Part shown: in pieces, positions 45,483 through 53,418 of the stretch | Numbering within the stretch: the first letter of the stretch is position 1 | How the letters are laid out: each line of letters starts with the position of its first letter | NCBI GenBank assembly: GCA_026129095.1 | Contig: JAHCIT010000010.1 | Location: forward strand, 1 to 64,000 | Reading direction: 5' to 3' | Length of the DNA: 64,000 nt | Origin: Deltaproteobacteria bacterium | Lineage (GTDB): Bacteria > JAGRBM01 > JAHCIT01 | Position numbers and translations under genes: made by a program | Notes under the pieces: model-generated | Database searches by the model: none | Told to the model about the DNA's origin: nothing | What the model saw: the letters and a program-made list of their open reading frames with translations, nothing else

Positions 45483-46325
45483 TCAGCCTTCAGCCATCCG
45501 TCGCAAATCGAGCGGCTCGAAAAAGTCCGGCCGGTAAGCCCGGAGCAGGGGAGCTTCCTCGCGGGCCAGCTGCACAAACTTCCGGAACGATGCGCCGGGA
45601 AGTTCCTTTACACCTGTCTCGTAGGGCAGGAAGAAGTTGTCATAATGGATGGGCATGAGGGCTTTCGGTTGGCATAGCTTCAGGATTCGGGGCAGGAACT
45701 GGTGTGTGCTCTGGTGTCCGGCGACACAGGGGCAGAGAATATCCGACCGGGCGTCGGAAAGTGCCTCGTCCTCCAGGTCGGCCGAACCGAGCACCAGCGT
45801 GCTCACACCCCCGGCCTCGATTCGGTAGATAAACACCGGGCCCACCCGGTAGTCCCATGCCCGTTTGGGGGTAATCGGATGATCGACTTCTCCTTCCAGC
45901 GGAACGCGCCCGAACAGGAACCGCGAGTGCCGTGACCGGTAGACCTTCACGCGGAACGGCCCGAACTCGAGGAGTTCGCCCCCTCTGACAATGACCAGCC
46001 GGTCCTCTGGAACACCTCGCCCCCGGCACAGGTTGTAGGTCGTGGAGGAGCCGACGATGGTAGCGCCCGTGAGCCTCTCGACCACGGGCGCATCAAGCAG
46101 ATGATCGAAGTGGCTATGGGTGATGAGCACGGCGTCGGCGGCCAGGGGCAGGTGGCGGCGGATGATTTCATCACGGCTCGCCGCCCGGCCGGTCACGAAT
46201 TCGGCCAGCGTGAGCCGGGTATAGTAGGGGTCCACCAGCAGCACATGGCCGTCCATCTGGAACTGGAGCCCGGCCGTACCGAGCCAGGTGAGGGTGGGAC
46301 CGGTGTTATCGGGAGTTTCCGGCAT
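45483..46325 (-). CDS. UlaG-like metallo-beta-lactamase-fold hydrolase
   Basis: The N-terminal strand TLTWLGTAGLQFQMDGHVLLVDPYY (core TWLGTAGLQF) and the metal motif ITHSHFDHLLDAP are those of the UlaG/NAPE-PLD branch. Later ligands are in LGSADLED and PIHYDNFF. Related enzymes hydrolyse phosphodiesters such as N-acyl phosphatidylethanolamine or lactones. It starts at an ATG that shares its A with the previous TGA (TGATG). It is the last gene of the glycan-export operon, though its role there is unknown. Confidence 0.82.
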   Translation of the reverse strand: MPETPDNTGPTLTWLGTAGLQFQMDGHVLLVDPYYTRLTLAEFVTGRAASRDEIIRRHLPLAADAVLITHSHFDHLLDAPVVERLTGATIVGSSTTYNLCRGRGVPEDRLVIVRGGELLEFGPFRVKVYRSRHSRFLFGRVPLEGEVDHPITPKRAWDYRVGPVFIYRIEAGGVSTLVLGSADLEDEALSDARSDILCPCVAGHQSTHQFLPRILKLCQPKALMPIHYDNFFLPYETGVKELPGASFRKFVQLAREEAPLLRAYRPDFFEPLDLRRMAEG

Positions 46326-46588
46326 CAAGGATTGCCCAGGCTTTCGAGAAAGTTCTTGACGAGTCCGCGCCAGCGGTGTGTGTAGCCACCGGGTGTACCT
46401 CCGGCGAACGCCTGCATGGAGAGATCCTTGACGATACTGTTCACCATCTCCGCTGCTTCCGGAGGGATCGTGTCCAGATAGGTATCCATGGAGACACCGC
46501 GCACGAAAGCATCCAGTGCGTTTTTGACAGCGGCGAAGCCGTCATCGGTGAGTTCGATCATCCGGCTCTGGTAACGGAGGGTGGGCAT
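46325..46588 (-). CDS. small protein of unknown function in the glycan-export operon
   Basis: An 87-residue soluble helical protein (TDDGFAAVKNALDAFVRGVS, PPEAAEMVNSIVKDLSMQAF) that I do not recognise. The start could also be a TTG at 46624 that overlaps the permease gene. Its stop is coupled to the next ATG, and codon use is like that of the neighbours, so it is likely real. Confidence 0.6.
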   Translation of the reverse strand: MPTLRYQSRMIELTDDGFAAVKNALDAFVRGVSMDTYLDTIPPEAAEMVNSIVKDLSMQAFAGGTPGGYTHRWRGLVKNFLESLGNP

Positions 46589-46610
46589 GACGGGAAGGGA
46601 TACCTTGTAT

Positions 46611-47381
46611 TCAGACCCGGTCAACCAGCACCGGGTAGCGGTGGCTGTACCAGAATACCCCTGCCGCCAGCAGGGCGAGGTTCAGGAGCAGGGCCACACC
46701 CCATACTTCCGGCGGCCCCACGCGCCCTTCGATCACCACGAGACGTCCCAGCACCGCCCACTGCGCCAGCGGGTTGAACCCAAGGGAGGCGGTGCCGAGA
46801 AAGCCGGGGAGTTTTTCCTGGGGATAGAAAACAGGCGAGAGAAACAGCCATCCCTGCAATGCCCAGTGCAGGAGCGGCTGGAGTTCGCGCCGCTCGATGA
46901 AAAAGGCGGCTGCCAGTAGCGACAGGCCGGTCAGGCCGGCGATCTGTATGCCGATCACCGCGGGGACCAGCAGCATGGTGGGATGTCCGCGACCCACGAC
47001 GGTGAGAATCAGGATGCCCGCAGTCGTGGCGATCCCTTGGGTGATGAGGGCAGGCCCGCAGGGGACCAGCGGAACCAGATACTTGTTGACCGGGTAGCAG
47101 CGGATGAGCTGGGCGCGCTCGAACATGGAAACGCTCGCCCGGACGAGCGACTCCTGCAGCGCCAGGAAGGGTAGCAGGCCCAGGAACAGGGCCGACACGT
47201 AGCCAGTCAGTCCGCCGCCACCGAACCGGACATCCAGAACCCCGAAAAAGACCACGGTCATGAACAACAGGTAAAACATCGGCTGGAACAGCACCCAGAA
47301 CTTGGCGGCGAAGCTTCCGCCATAGCGGATCTTGAGGTCCGTGATGACCAGGTTGCGGTAAATCCGCCAGATACCCTTCAT
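46611..47381 (-). CDS. polysaccharide ABC exporter permease (Wzm-like)
   Basis: A 256-residue inner-membrane protein with six predicted helices. IWRIYRNLVITDLKIRYGGS at the N-terminus and the late PVFYPQEKLPGFLGTASLGFNPLAQW motif are typical of the ABC-2 family that exports O-antigen or teichoic-acid-like polymers on undecaprenyl diphosphate. It overlaps the ATPase gene by four bases. Confidence 0.9.
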   Translation of the reverse strand: MKGIWRIYRNLVITDLKIRYGGSFAAKFWVLFQPMFYLLFMTVVFFGVLDVRFGGGGLTGYVSALFLGLLPFLALQESLVRASVSMFERAQLIRCYPVNKYLVPLVPCGPALITQGIATTAGILILTVVGRGHPTMLLVPAVIGIQIAGLTGLSLLAAAFFIERRELQPLLHWALQGWLFLSPVFYPQEKLPGFLGTASLGFNPLAQWAVLGRLVVIEGRVGPPEVWGVALLLNLALLAAGVFWYSHRYPVLVDRV

Positions 47382-48595
47382 GGCTGGGGCTCTCCGGGCT
47401 GGCTCCCGCCCCGCTGAAACGGGTTCCAGATGACCGGGAGCGTGACGACGCCGGAGCGATGGGCCCGGTCGCCCTTGCTGTTGTTCACGGCAAATACCCG
47501 CCGGTTCTGCATGGGATCGTGGTAGCCAACCAGCAGCCCTTCAGGAATGACAGCAACATTCAGACCAAAATTACCGGTAACGAGCGGCAGGCTGTCTATG
47601 CAGCCTTCCACATGCATTGTCCGGCCCGCCGCTCCACGTACGGGATAGGCGAACTGGCTGATCATGATACCGTCTTCCCGGTGCACGTAAAAAAAGAGGT
47701 CGTAATCAGCCACGGTCCCGTCGGCGACCGAGTCCAGTTCGAAGCCGAACCAGCCTCCGGTCTGGAACTGGCGTGCCTGTACCCTGTCGCGTCCGAACAG
47801 GCGGAAATTCCGGATTTGTACCGGGATATGTTGTGGCTGATAGTTCACCCACTGGCCCGAAAGTCCCCATATGCCCATGGCGACCTGCCGCCGGTCGCCG
47901 GCCGAACGCTGGTAGGTATCGATTACTTCGCCGCTGGGTCCATCCGCCATGAGGCGCCCGGATTCCAGCCACAGGGTCCGGCGGCACATGTGTTCCACGC
48001 GGTATAGGTCATGGGAGGCGAAGATGACCGATGTGCCACGATCAAGGATCGAGGCGATCTTGCGGTTGCACTTGATCTGGAACTCCTCATCGCCCACGAG
48101 CAGCACTTCGTCCAGCAGGAGGATGTCACCCGTCTCAACCGTGGCGGCGGCGAACCCCAGGCGCAGGATCATTCCCTGTGAATAGGTGGCGAGTGGTTTT
48201 CCCAGCCGGTCGCCAAGACCGCTGAAACTGGCCGCCTCGTTCCATGCAATCTCCATGCGATCTTCGGGGATGCCGCGAAGCAGGAGTGCAAGACGGAGGT
48301 TCTCGGCGCCCGACAGAACGGCCGAGAAAGGGGCCGTGAGCTCAAGGACACTTGATACCCGGCCGCTCAGGGCAATTGTGCCGCGTGTGGGAGTAAGAAC
48401 TCCGGCAGCGAGCCGGAGCAGGGTGGTTTTCCCGGCCCCATTGGGGCCGACGAGACCGACCGATTCGCCCGGCTGGATCGTGAAATTCACGTCTGCCAGG
48501 GCCCAGATGCCGCCCGCCGGGTTATTGGTAGCGGCGGGCGGAACTCCCCGCCCGAACCATTTGGAAAGCCCCGAGGCTTTTAAACCGCCGGTCAT
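47378..48595 (-). CDS. polysaccharide ABC exporter ATPase with carbohydrate-binding domain (Wzt-like)
   Basis: The ATPase half (about 1-235) has Walker A GPNGAGKTTLLRL, a signature TYSQGMILRLGFAAA and Walker B ILLLDEVLLVGDEEF, the VGD/E variant usual in Wzt. The C-terminal half (about 255-400) is a beta-sandwich like the O-antigen-end-binding domain, which recognises the finished polymer. I chose the ATG at 48595, which overlaps the methyltransferase stop by four bases (ATGA); an upstream start gives an Arg/Pro-rich tail. Confidence 0.92.
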   Translation of the reverse strand: MTGGLKASGLSKWFGRGVPPAATNNPAGGIWALADVNFTIQPGESVGLVGPNGAGKTTLLRLAAGVLTPTRGTIALSGRVSSVLELTAPFSAVLSGAENLRLALLLRGIPEDRMEIAWNEAASFSGLGDRLGKPLATYSQGMILRLGFAAATVETGDILLLDEVLLVGDEEFQIKCNRKIASILDRGTSVIFASHDLYRVEHMCRRTLWLESGRLMADGPSGEVIDTYQRSAGDRRQVAMGIWGLSGQWVNYQPQHIPVQIRNFRLFGRDRVQARQFQTGGWFGFELDSVADGTVADYDLFFYVHREDGIMISQFAYPVRGAAGRTMHVEGCIDSLPLVTGNFGLNVAVIPEGLLVGYHDPMQNRRVFAVNNSKGDRAHRSGVVTLPVIWNPFQRGGSQPGEPQP

Positions 48596-49527
48596 CGGGA
48601 TTCCGTCCTGTCCGGAACGCCGTCCGGCCCCGGTGTATCGCCGGGACGGCGGCGGAAACCTTCGGGGAGCAACCACTCGGGCACGGCGAGGTCGAGGCGA
48701 GAGGCTCCCCGCGCCATCTGGTGAAGAAGCCGGTAGAGAACCGATTGGCGCAGGTCCCTCAGGCCGGCCTTGAGCCCGGTTACCTCCTGCGTGAGCTGGT
48801 GGATCACCTGCCGGTATCCGCTGGTACTTTCTACCTCAAAACGGGACAAGGGCCCCAGTGCACTGGTGTTCTGGATGCCGGCACCGAGTTTCCGCATGGA
48901 GGCGACCGCCGTCCAGCCACGATGCTCAAGGTCCGGAAGCCGGACAGACATTTCCTCGTGTCCGACGGGCAGCACGGTTGCTCCAGCATAGGTGACGAGC
49001 CGGAACAGCCGGACGTGGGGAAAGTGCTGGCGAAGGAGACCCATGAAACGGCCCTGGCTGAACTTCACGCGATGATGGGGGTTTGAACCGGTCAGGAGTT
49101 CGTCATTGGGCACACTAATAATGACATGCCCGTCTGGCCTGACCACACGGCGGAACTCGGCCACGGCGGCGCCGGGCTCTTCCAGATGCTCGATCACTTC
49201 CATGGCGCAGACAAGATCAAAGGACCGGTCGGCATAAGGGAGCGTTTCTGCCATACCCTGCTGGAGATGAACGTTCTCGCCCAGCCGCTCGCGTGCGGCG
49301 GTAATGGCCTCTGGTGACCGGTCGAGCCCGAATAGTTCGGTGGCACCAGTGTCCCGCGCCAGACCGAGGAAAATCCCCTCACCACAGCCCACATCCAGAA
49401 CCCGGCGGCTAGGCGCGAGCTGGGCGGCGAAGCGGTAGCGGGCCTCGTGCTCGAGCGAAAGCTGGGTAAGCCGGGAATAGCCAGCCCGGGTGAGCCGCTC
49501 GGGGATGTTCAAGGGGTCAGGGTTCAT
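48592..49527 (-). CDS. SAM-dependent methyltransferase of the glycan operon
   Basis: A class I methyltransferase: motif I VLDVGCGEGIFLGLA, then FGLDRSPEAI, MAETLPYADRSFDLVCAMEV and VIEHLEEPG. A C-terminal helical tail (about 245-290, HQLTQEVTGLKAGLRDLRQS) may be a coiled coil. In Wzm/Wzt systems a terminal methyl group can mark chain end and serve as the export signal, so this is a likely role. It is the first gene of the operon. The ATG at 49527 was preferred to an in-frame start 30 bases upstream. Confidence 0.88.
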   Translation of the reverse strand: MNPDPLNIPERLTRAGYSRLTQLSLEHEARYRFAAQLAPSRRVLDVGCGEGIFLGLARDTGATELFGLDRSPEAITAARERLGENVHLQQGMAETLPYADRSFDLVCAMEVIEHLEEPGAAVAEFRRVVRPDGHVIISVPNDELLTGSNPHHRVKFSQGRFMGLLRQHFPHVRLFRLVTYAGATVLPVGHEEMSVRLPDLEHRGWTAVASMRKLGAGIQNTSALGPLSRFEVESTSGYRQVIHQLTQEVTGLKAGLRDLRQSVLYRLLHQMARGASRLDLAVPEWLLPEGFRRRPGDTPGPDGVPDRTESR

Positions 49528-49593
49528 CGTGGAGCCCAGTATACCGGATTCAGGCAAAAGACACGCCGGCGCGAATCACGGACAAAAGAAGTG

Positions 49594-49977
49594 CTATGCC
49601 CCGTTCATCCCGATTCCAAGCAAACCGGCGCAGGTGCGTGAAATCTCGGTGACGTTGGACGGCTTGCGCAAAAACTGGTTTGCGCCTTCGCGGACGGCGA
49701 CGATGCGGAGGTCAATGGCCGAATAGAAAAGTACCGGCATCTCCTTCCCAGCGGGGCTGTTCCGGAGCCGTTTGAGCGTTTCGAGACCGTCAATGTTCGG
49801 CATCAGATGATCCAGAACCATCAGGTCAAACTGTTCCTTTTCGAGCAGTTCCAGTGCATCCAGTCCTGACGGCACTGTCGTAACGGAGACGTCCAGCATC
49901 CGCTCCAGCGTTGTCTTGAGGAGCTTCGAGAGATTGGGGTCGTCATCGCAGACGAGAACGCGCTTGGCTACGGTCAC
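49594..49977 (-). CDS. single-domain response regulator (CheY-like)
   Basis: At 127 residues it consists of a receiver only: acidic pair in LVCDDDPNLSKLL, phospho-acceptor Asp in LMVLDHLMPNIDG, and Lys in QFLRKPSN. The Thr/Ser position is FYSAID. There is no output domain, so it acts by protein contact. The GTG at 49977 starts just before the first strand. A 73-residue gene ends seven bases upstream, and both are probably co-transcribed. Confidence 0.82.
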   Translation of the reverse strand: MTVAKRVLVCDDDPNLSKLLKTTLERMLDVSVTTVPSGLDALELLEKEQFDLMVLDHLMPNIDGLETLKRLRNSPAGKEMPVLFYSAIDLRIVAVREGANQFLRKPSNVTEISRTCAGLLGIGMNGA

Positions 49978-49984
49978 TGGTATC

Positions 49985-50206
49985 TCAGATACGCCGCCGG
50001 ATTTCGTCGGCGAACTCGGGCCGCTTGAGCCGGGCAGAGGCGAGGAAATGGGACAAACCGAGCCGGAAATCGTTTTCCTGTCCGGTTTCCCGGTAACGCC
50101 GGTCCAGCACGTCAAGCCGGACTGACCAGTCTTCGGCCGTCCAGGACAGCTCGTGTGCCTGGATCAGGGCCTGAATAACCGGAGGGTTCTTGCGCGGTGA
50201 TGGCAT
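49985..50206 (-). CDS. small helical protein of unknown function upstream of the response regulator
   Basis: A 73-residue basic protein (DWSVRLDVLDRRYRETGQEN, SHFLASARLKRPEFADEIRR). I do not recognise it. Its main support is that it ends seven bases before the regulator gene with matching codon use. It may contact the regulator or its kinase. Confidence 0.55.
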   Translation of the reverse strand: MPSPRKNPPVIQALIQAHELSWTAEDWSVRLDVLDRRYRETGQENDFRLGLSHFLASARLKRPEFADEIRRRI

Positions 50207-50249
50207 AGGCGAATCCCGGGTGCTTGACGGCCTTGAGCCGTTAAATCCG

Positions 50250-50287
50250 GGCCTTGTTTAGCCCCCCTCACTCGGTAGGGCAAGGCC
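50250..50287 (-). terminator. imperfect hairpin between two small genes
   Basis: GGCCTTG (50250-50256) and CAAGGCC (50281-50287) pair, with inner CCC/GGG pairs. No T-tract follows on either strand, so it may be a weak terminator for the FecR-like gene or an RNA structure. Nothing else is visible in 50207-50392. Confidence 0.3.
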
Positions 50288-50392
50288 ACCGGAAGATAGG
50301 ATTGTCCTGGCCGAATCTGGAGTGAGGCTGGCCTCTTTAGGCTTGGGGTACGGCCCAGACGCAGACTGACTTCTGGTGGACTTGAGGCTGCA

Positions 50393-50674
50393 CTATTTCA
50401 TCAGCCGGTGACCCAGCTCATTTTCATCAAGGAACGAGAGAAAGTAGATTTGCCCGCGTTCCCGGCCGCTCAGGATGAACGCCGGGTCATGTTCTCCACG
50501 GAGCTCCATGACGGCACCGGCTTCCAGGCGGAAGCGGGTACCAGCCGGGAGGGTATCGCCGGGTTTCAGGGGGAAACGATCCTGTTTGCGGGCTGTCAGC
50601 CGTGCGGCCTCTCCCTGAAGCCGTATGACGGCGACTTCACCTCTGATTCGAATAGACTCGAACGGTACGGCCAT
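50393..50674 (-). CDS. short FecR-like protein
   Basis: At 93 residues, the segment PLKPGDTLPAGTRFRLEAGAVMEL matches the core of FecR-like domains (PL..GD.L..GTRI.TG..S.L.L), here shown as KPGDTLPAGTRFRLEAGA. There is no signal peptide or membrane helix, unlike real FecR anti-sigma regulators. Its 5' end lies 70 bp from the divergent histidine kinase if that gene starts at 50745. Assignment is tentative. Confidence 0.55.
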   Translation of the reverse strand: MAVPFESIRIRGEVAVIRLQGEAARLTARKQDRFPLKPGDTLPAGTRFRLEAGAVMELRGEHDPAFILSGRERGQIYFLSFLDENELGHRLMK

Positions 50675-50744
50675 AATACCGTTAGCCTGTCATGGGGCGT
50701 TTCGGCCAGCAAGCCGGACGTCCAGACGTGCCGGAGGTAGCAGT

Positions 50745-51737
50745 CTGATCCCTCGCACCAAACAGCGGGCAAGTGTCGCACGGACGGTCACGTTCGGCGT
50801 ACTGCTGACCATCGCGGCCGTGACGCTCACTGTGGGCTGGAATATCCTGATGGTGCGGGACTATCTGCACCTGCGCCAGCTTAAGGAGCGGATCGGAGCC
50901 TCGCACTGGGTGGTGCTGGGGTTCGGGTCGCTTTTTTTCGCCCTTATCATCACCGGACTCATCCTGTTCATCATCCGGCTGGTCCGGCAGATACGGCTGA
51001 ACGAGCAGCAACAGTCGTTCATCGATTCGATCACCCATGAGCTGAAGACACCCCTGGCGTCGCTGTCGCTCTATCTCGAAACGCTGCAGAGCCGTGACGT
51101 GGACCCGCCAATACGAAACGAGTTCTACGGGACCATGCGCAAGGAACTCGACCGGCTGAACCGGGTTATCGACGAGGTACTCCAAGTCCAGACGATTGAT
51201 GCATTTGACTACCGGGACCGGTTCCAGACGGTGGGACTGGGGCAGTTGCTTGATGAATGCGTACGGGATGCCAGGGAGCGGTACGGTTTGGCTGCGGAGC
51301 AGTGTGACTGGAGCCGGACCGGAGACGCGGCCGTATGGGGTGACATGGAACTGCTCCGGGTGCTGTTCCGCAACCTGCTGGATAACGCAGTCAAGTATAG
51401 CGGCGACCGGATCCGTATCCGGATCGCGATGGATTGCACGGTTCCCGGACAGGCGGTTGTCACGGTATCCGACGAAGGTGTCGGGATATCGACTTCCGCG
51501 CTGGGCTATGTGTTTGACCGGTTTTATCGCGCCCCGGACGATCAGGTGAAACGACGGTCTGGTTCTGGTCTTGGCCTGTATCTCGCCGCCCGGTCCGTTG
51601 GCCTGCACAAGGGAAAGATCGAGGCACTGTCAGAAGGCGAGGGTAAGGGGACGACGTTCCGGGTCATTCTGCCTGTGATGGACGAGGCCGCGCTCGCCGC
51701 CGTTTCCGGTGTGCAGATGGAGCAGACCCATGCCTAA
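50745..51737 (+). CDS. membrane sensor histidine kinase, possible CTG start
   Basis: Two membrane helices (about 13-35 and 60-82) flank a short periplasmic loop, followed by HisKA (His in DSITHELKTPLASL) and HATPase motifs (NLLDNAVKYSG, DEGVGIS, GSGLGLYLA). Start choice is unusual. CTG at 50745 has GGAGG seven bases upstream and begins just before the first helix. The only in-frame standard start nearby is ATG 50625, which has a poor ribosome site, adds 40 odd residues and overlaps the FecR-like gene. It overlaps the regulator gene by eight bases. Confidence 0.85.
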   Translation: MIPRTKQRASVARTVTFGVLLTIAAVTLTVGWNILMVRDYLHLRQLKERIGASHWVVLGFGSLFFALIITGLILFIIRLVRQIRLNEQQQSFIDSITHELKTPLASLSLYLETLQSRDVDPPIRNEFYGTMRKELDRLNRVIDEVLQVQTIDAFDYRDRFQTVGLGQLLDECVRDARERYGLAAEQCDWSRTGDAAVWGDMELLRVLFRNLLDNAVKYSGDRIRIRIAMDCTVPGQAVVTVSDEGVGISTSALGYVFDRFYRAPDDQVKRRSGSGLGLYLAARSVGLHKGKIEALSEGEGKGTTFRVILPVMDEAALAAVSGVQMEQTHA

Positions 51738-52455
51738 GCTGCTGCTGGTGGAGGACGATACGGCACTCGCGCGGGGACTCCAGTTCAACTTGGACCAGGA
51801 GGGTTTCGAAGTAACGGTCGTGGATGACGGCCGGGTGGCGAGTGACCGCGTGCAGAAGGAAAAATTCGATCTCGTCGTGCTCGATGGCATGCTGCCGGGA
51901 ATGGACGGTACCGAAGTGGTACGCAGCATGCGCAAGGCCGATAACTATACGCCGGTGCTGATGCTCACGGCCCGTTCCCTGCCGGATGACCATATGCGAG
52001 GCCTCGAAGCCGGAGCGGATGACTATCTTACCAAACCGTTCGATTTCCGGGTACTGCTGGCACATATCAACGGGTTGCTTCGCCGGGAGCAGTGGCTGAA
52101 AGGGAATGGTTCGACCGGTACAGGAGGCCCGGTCCGGATGGGGGTAGCCACGGTGGATTTCGCCCGGCACGAACTGGTCCGGGAGGGAGAGCATCATACG
52201 CTGACCATGAAGGAAGCGATGCTGCTGAAGCTGTTTGCCACCAACCCCGGCAGGCTGGTCCCCCGCGCCGAATTGCTGGAAAAGGTATGGGATCTGCGGC
52301 CGGACACCAATACCCGAACGGCGGACGCTTTCATCGTCCGGCTCCGGCGGTTTATCGAGAAAGACCCGGTGGAACCCCAGTATCTTGTTACGGTGCGGGG
52401 CCTTGGGTACCGGTACGATCCGGAAGGTTCCGGCGAACCTCCCGCTTCCATGTGA
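51730..52455 (+). CDS. OmpR/PhoB-family response regulator
   Basis: Receiver (LLLVEDDTALARG, Asp in LVVLDGMLPGMDG, Thr in MLTARS, Lys in DDYLTKPFDF) followed by a winged-helix output domain (LTMKEAMLLKLFATNPGRLV, TRTADAFIVRLRRFIE, RGLGYRYDP). The ATG lies inside the stop of the kinase gene (ATGCCTAA), so the pair is translationally coupled and cognate. Target genes are unknown. Confidence 0.93.
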   Translation: MPKLLLVEDDTALARGLQFNLDQEGFEVTVVDDGRVASDRVQKEKFDLVVLDGMLPGMDGTEVVRSMRKADNYTPVLMLTARSLPDDHMRGLEAGADDYLTKPFDFRVLLAHINGLLRREQWLKGNGSTGTGGPVRMGVATVDFARHELVREGEHHTLTMKEAMLLKLFATNPGRLVPRAELLEKVWDLRPDTNTRTADAFIVRLRRFIEKDPVEPQYLVTVRGLGYRYDPEGSGEPPASM

Positions 52456-52500
52456 TAGAGTCGCTGCCTCAAATGCATCAAGGAAAGGCGGACCTCAGGC

Positions 52501-53409
52501 ATGGCCCAGCGCCCGACACCCGTTCCCTCTGAAAAACTGTCGCTGTGGAGGCGCATCGCACTCCATGTCTGGGGCGAGCCCACGTCGCCCACGATCTGCG
52601 CGACCCGTGACTACGATGTCGAGAACGCCATTCGGTTTCTGGACTGGTACAACAGCGCCCATGAAACGCACGTCACGATGACTGCGCTGCTTATCAAGGC
52701 AGCGGCGCTCAGTATCCAGAAATACCCGGAACTGAACCGGCGGATTGTGGCTGGACGTCTTTACGACCTTCCCACGATCGATATCGCCGCGCCGGTGAAC
52801 CTGGGAGGCCAGGGCGAGACGGCGATGATCCTGATCCGGGACGCGGACAAAAAAACGCTCGATGAAATCGCCACTGACCTGAAAGGACGGGTCAGGGCGA
52901 CAAAGGAGACCAGTTCGAAGCTGGAAAACCAGAACGAGATCGGAAAAATTATCGATGCCGTTCCTCCGTTCATATTGGGAGCGGTCGTTCGGGTGGCGAA
53001 GTTTGCCGTGACAAATTTCAATATCGCCGAGCTGGTTCCGAACATGGATATGAGCCCCGGCAGTTTTTCAGTCAGCTCACTCGGCATGAATGAGGCAGCG
53101 ACGTTCACGGGTCTCGCCCTCATGCCGCCTGCCGGCATGGGTGTGGTGGGATCAATGATCGTGGGGCGGGTCGAGCCTAAGCCAGTCGCCGAAAATGGAA
53201 AGGTGGTGATCCGGCACCGGTTGCCGCTCATGGCATTTTTTGATCACCGCGCTGTGGATGGCTGGAAGATCACCCGTTACGGGCAGTTCTGGCAGGATTT
53301 CCTGAAAAATCCCGGCGCCTTCCTCGATATCGAGTGGGACATGAACGGACCATCCCGGTCAAAAGGACCGAAGACAGCGAAGCCAAGACGCGGCATGAAG
53401 AACAAATAG
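52501..53409 (+). CDS. lipoyl-less 2-oxoacid dehydrogenase E2-type acyltransferase
   Basis: At 302 residues it contains only the catalytic acyltransferase domain of E2 enzymes: a mobile first strand (TMTALLIKAAALSIQKYPEL, core of the E2 fold), PVNLGGQGETAMILIRDADK, SVSSLGM, and DHRAVDGWK with the catalytic HRxxDG-type signature. Lipoyl and E1/E3-binding domains are missing, and no E1 or E3 genes are near. It may transfer acyl groups from CoA to another acceptor. The basic C-terminus (SRSKGPKTAKPRRGMKNK) is unusual. Confidence 0.85.
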   Translation: MAQRPTPVPSEKLSLWRRIALHVWGEPTSPTICATRDYDVENAIRFLDWYNSAHETHVTMTALLIKAAALSIQKYPELNRRIVAGRLYDLPTIDIAAPVNLGGQGETAMILIRDADKKTLDEIATDLKGRVRATKETSSKLENQNEIGKIIDAVPPFILGAVVRVAKFAVTNFNIAELVPNMDMSPGSFSVSSLGMNEAATFTGLALMPPAGMGVVGSMIVGRVEPKPVAENGKVVIRHRLPLMAFFDHRAVDGWKITRYGQFWQDFLKNPGAFLDIEWDMNGPSRSKGPKTAKPRRGMKNK

Positions 53410-53418
53410 GCGGGCCTC

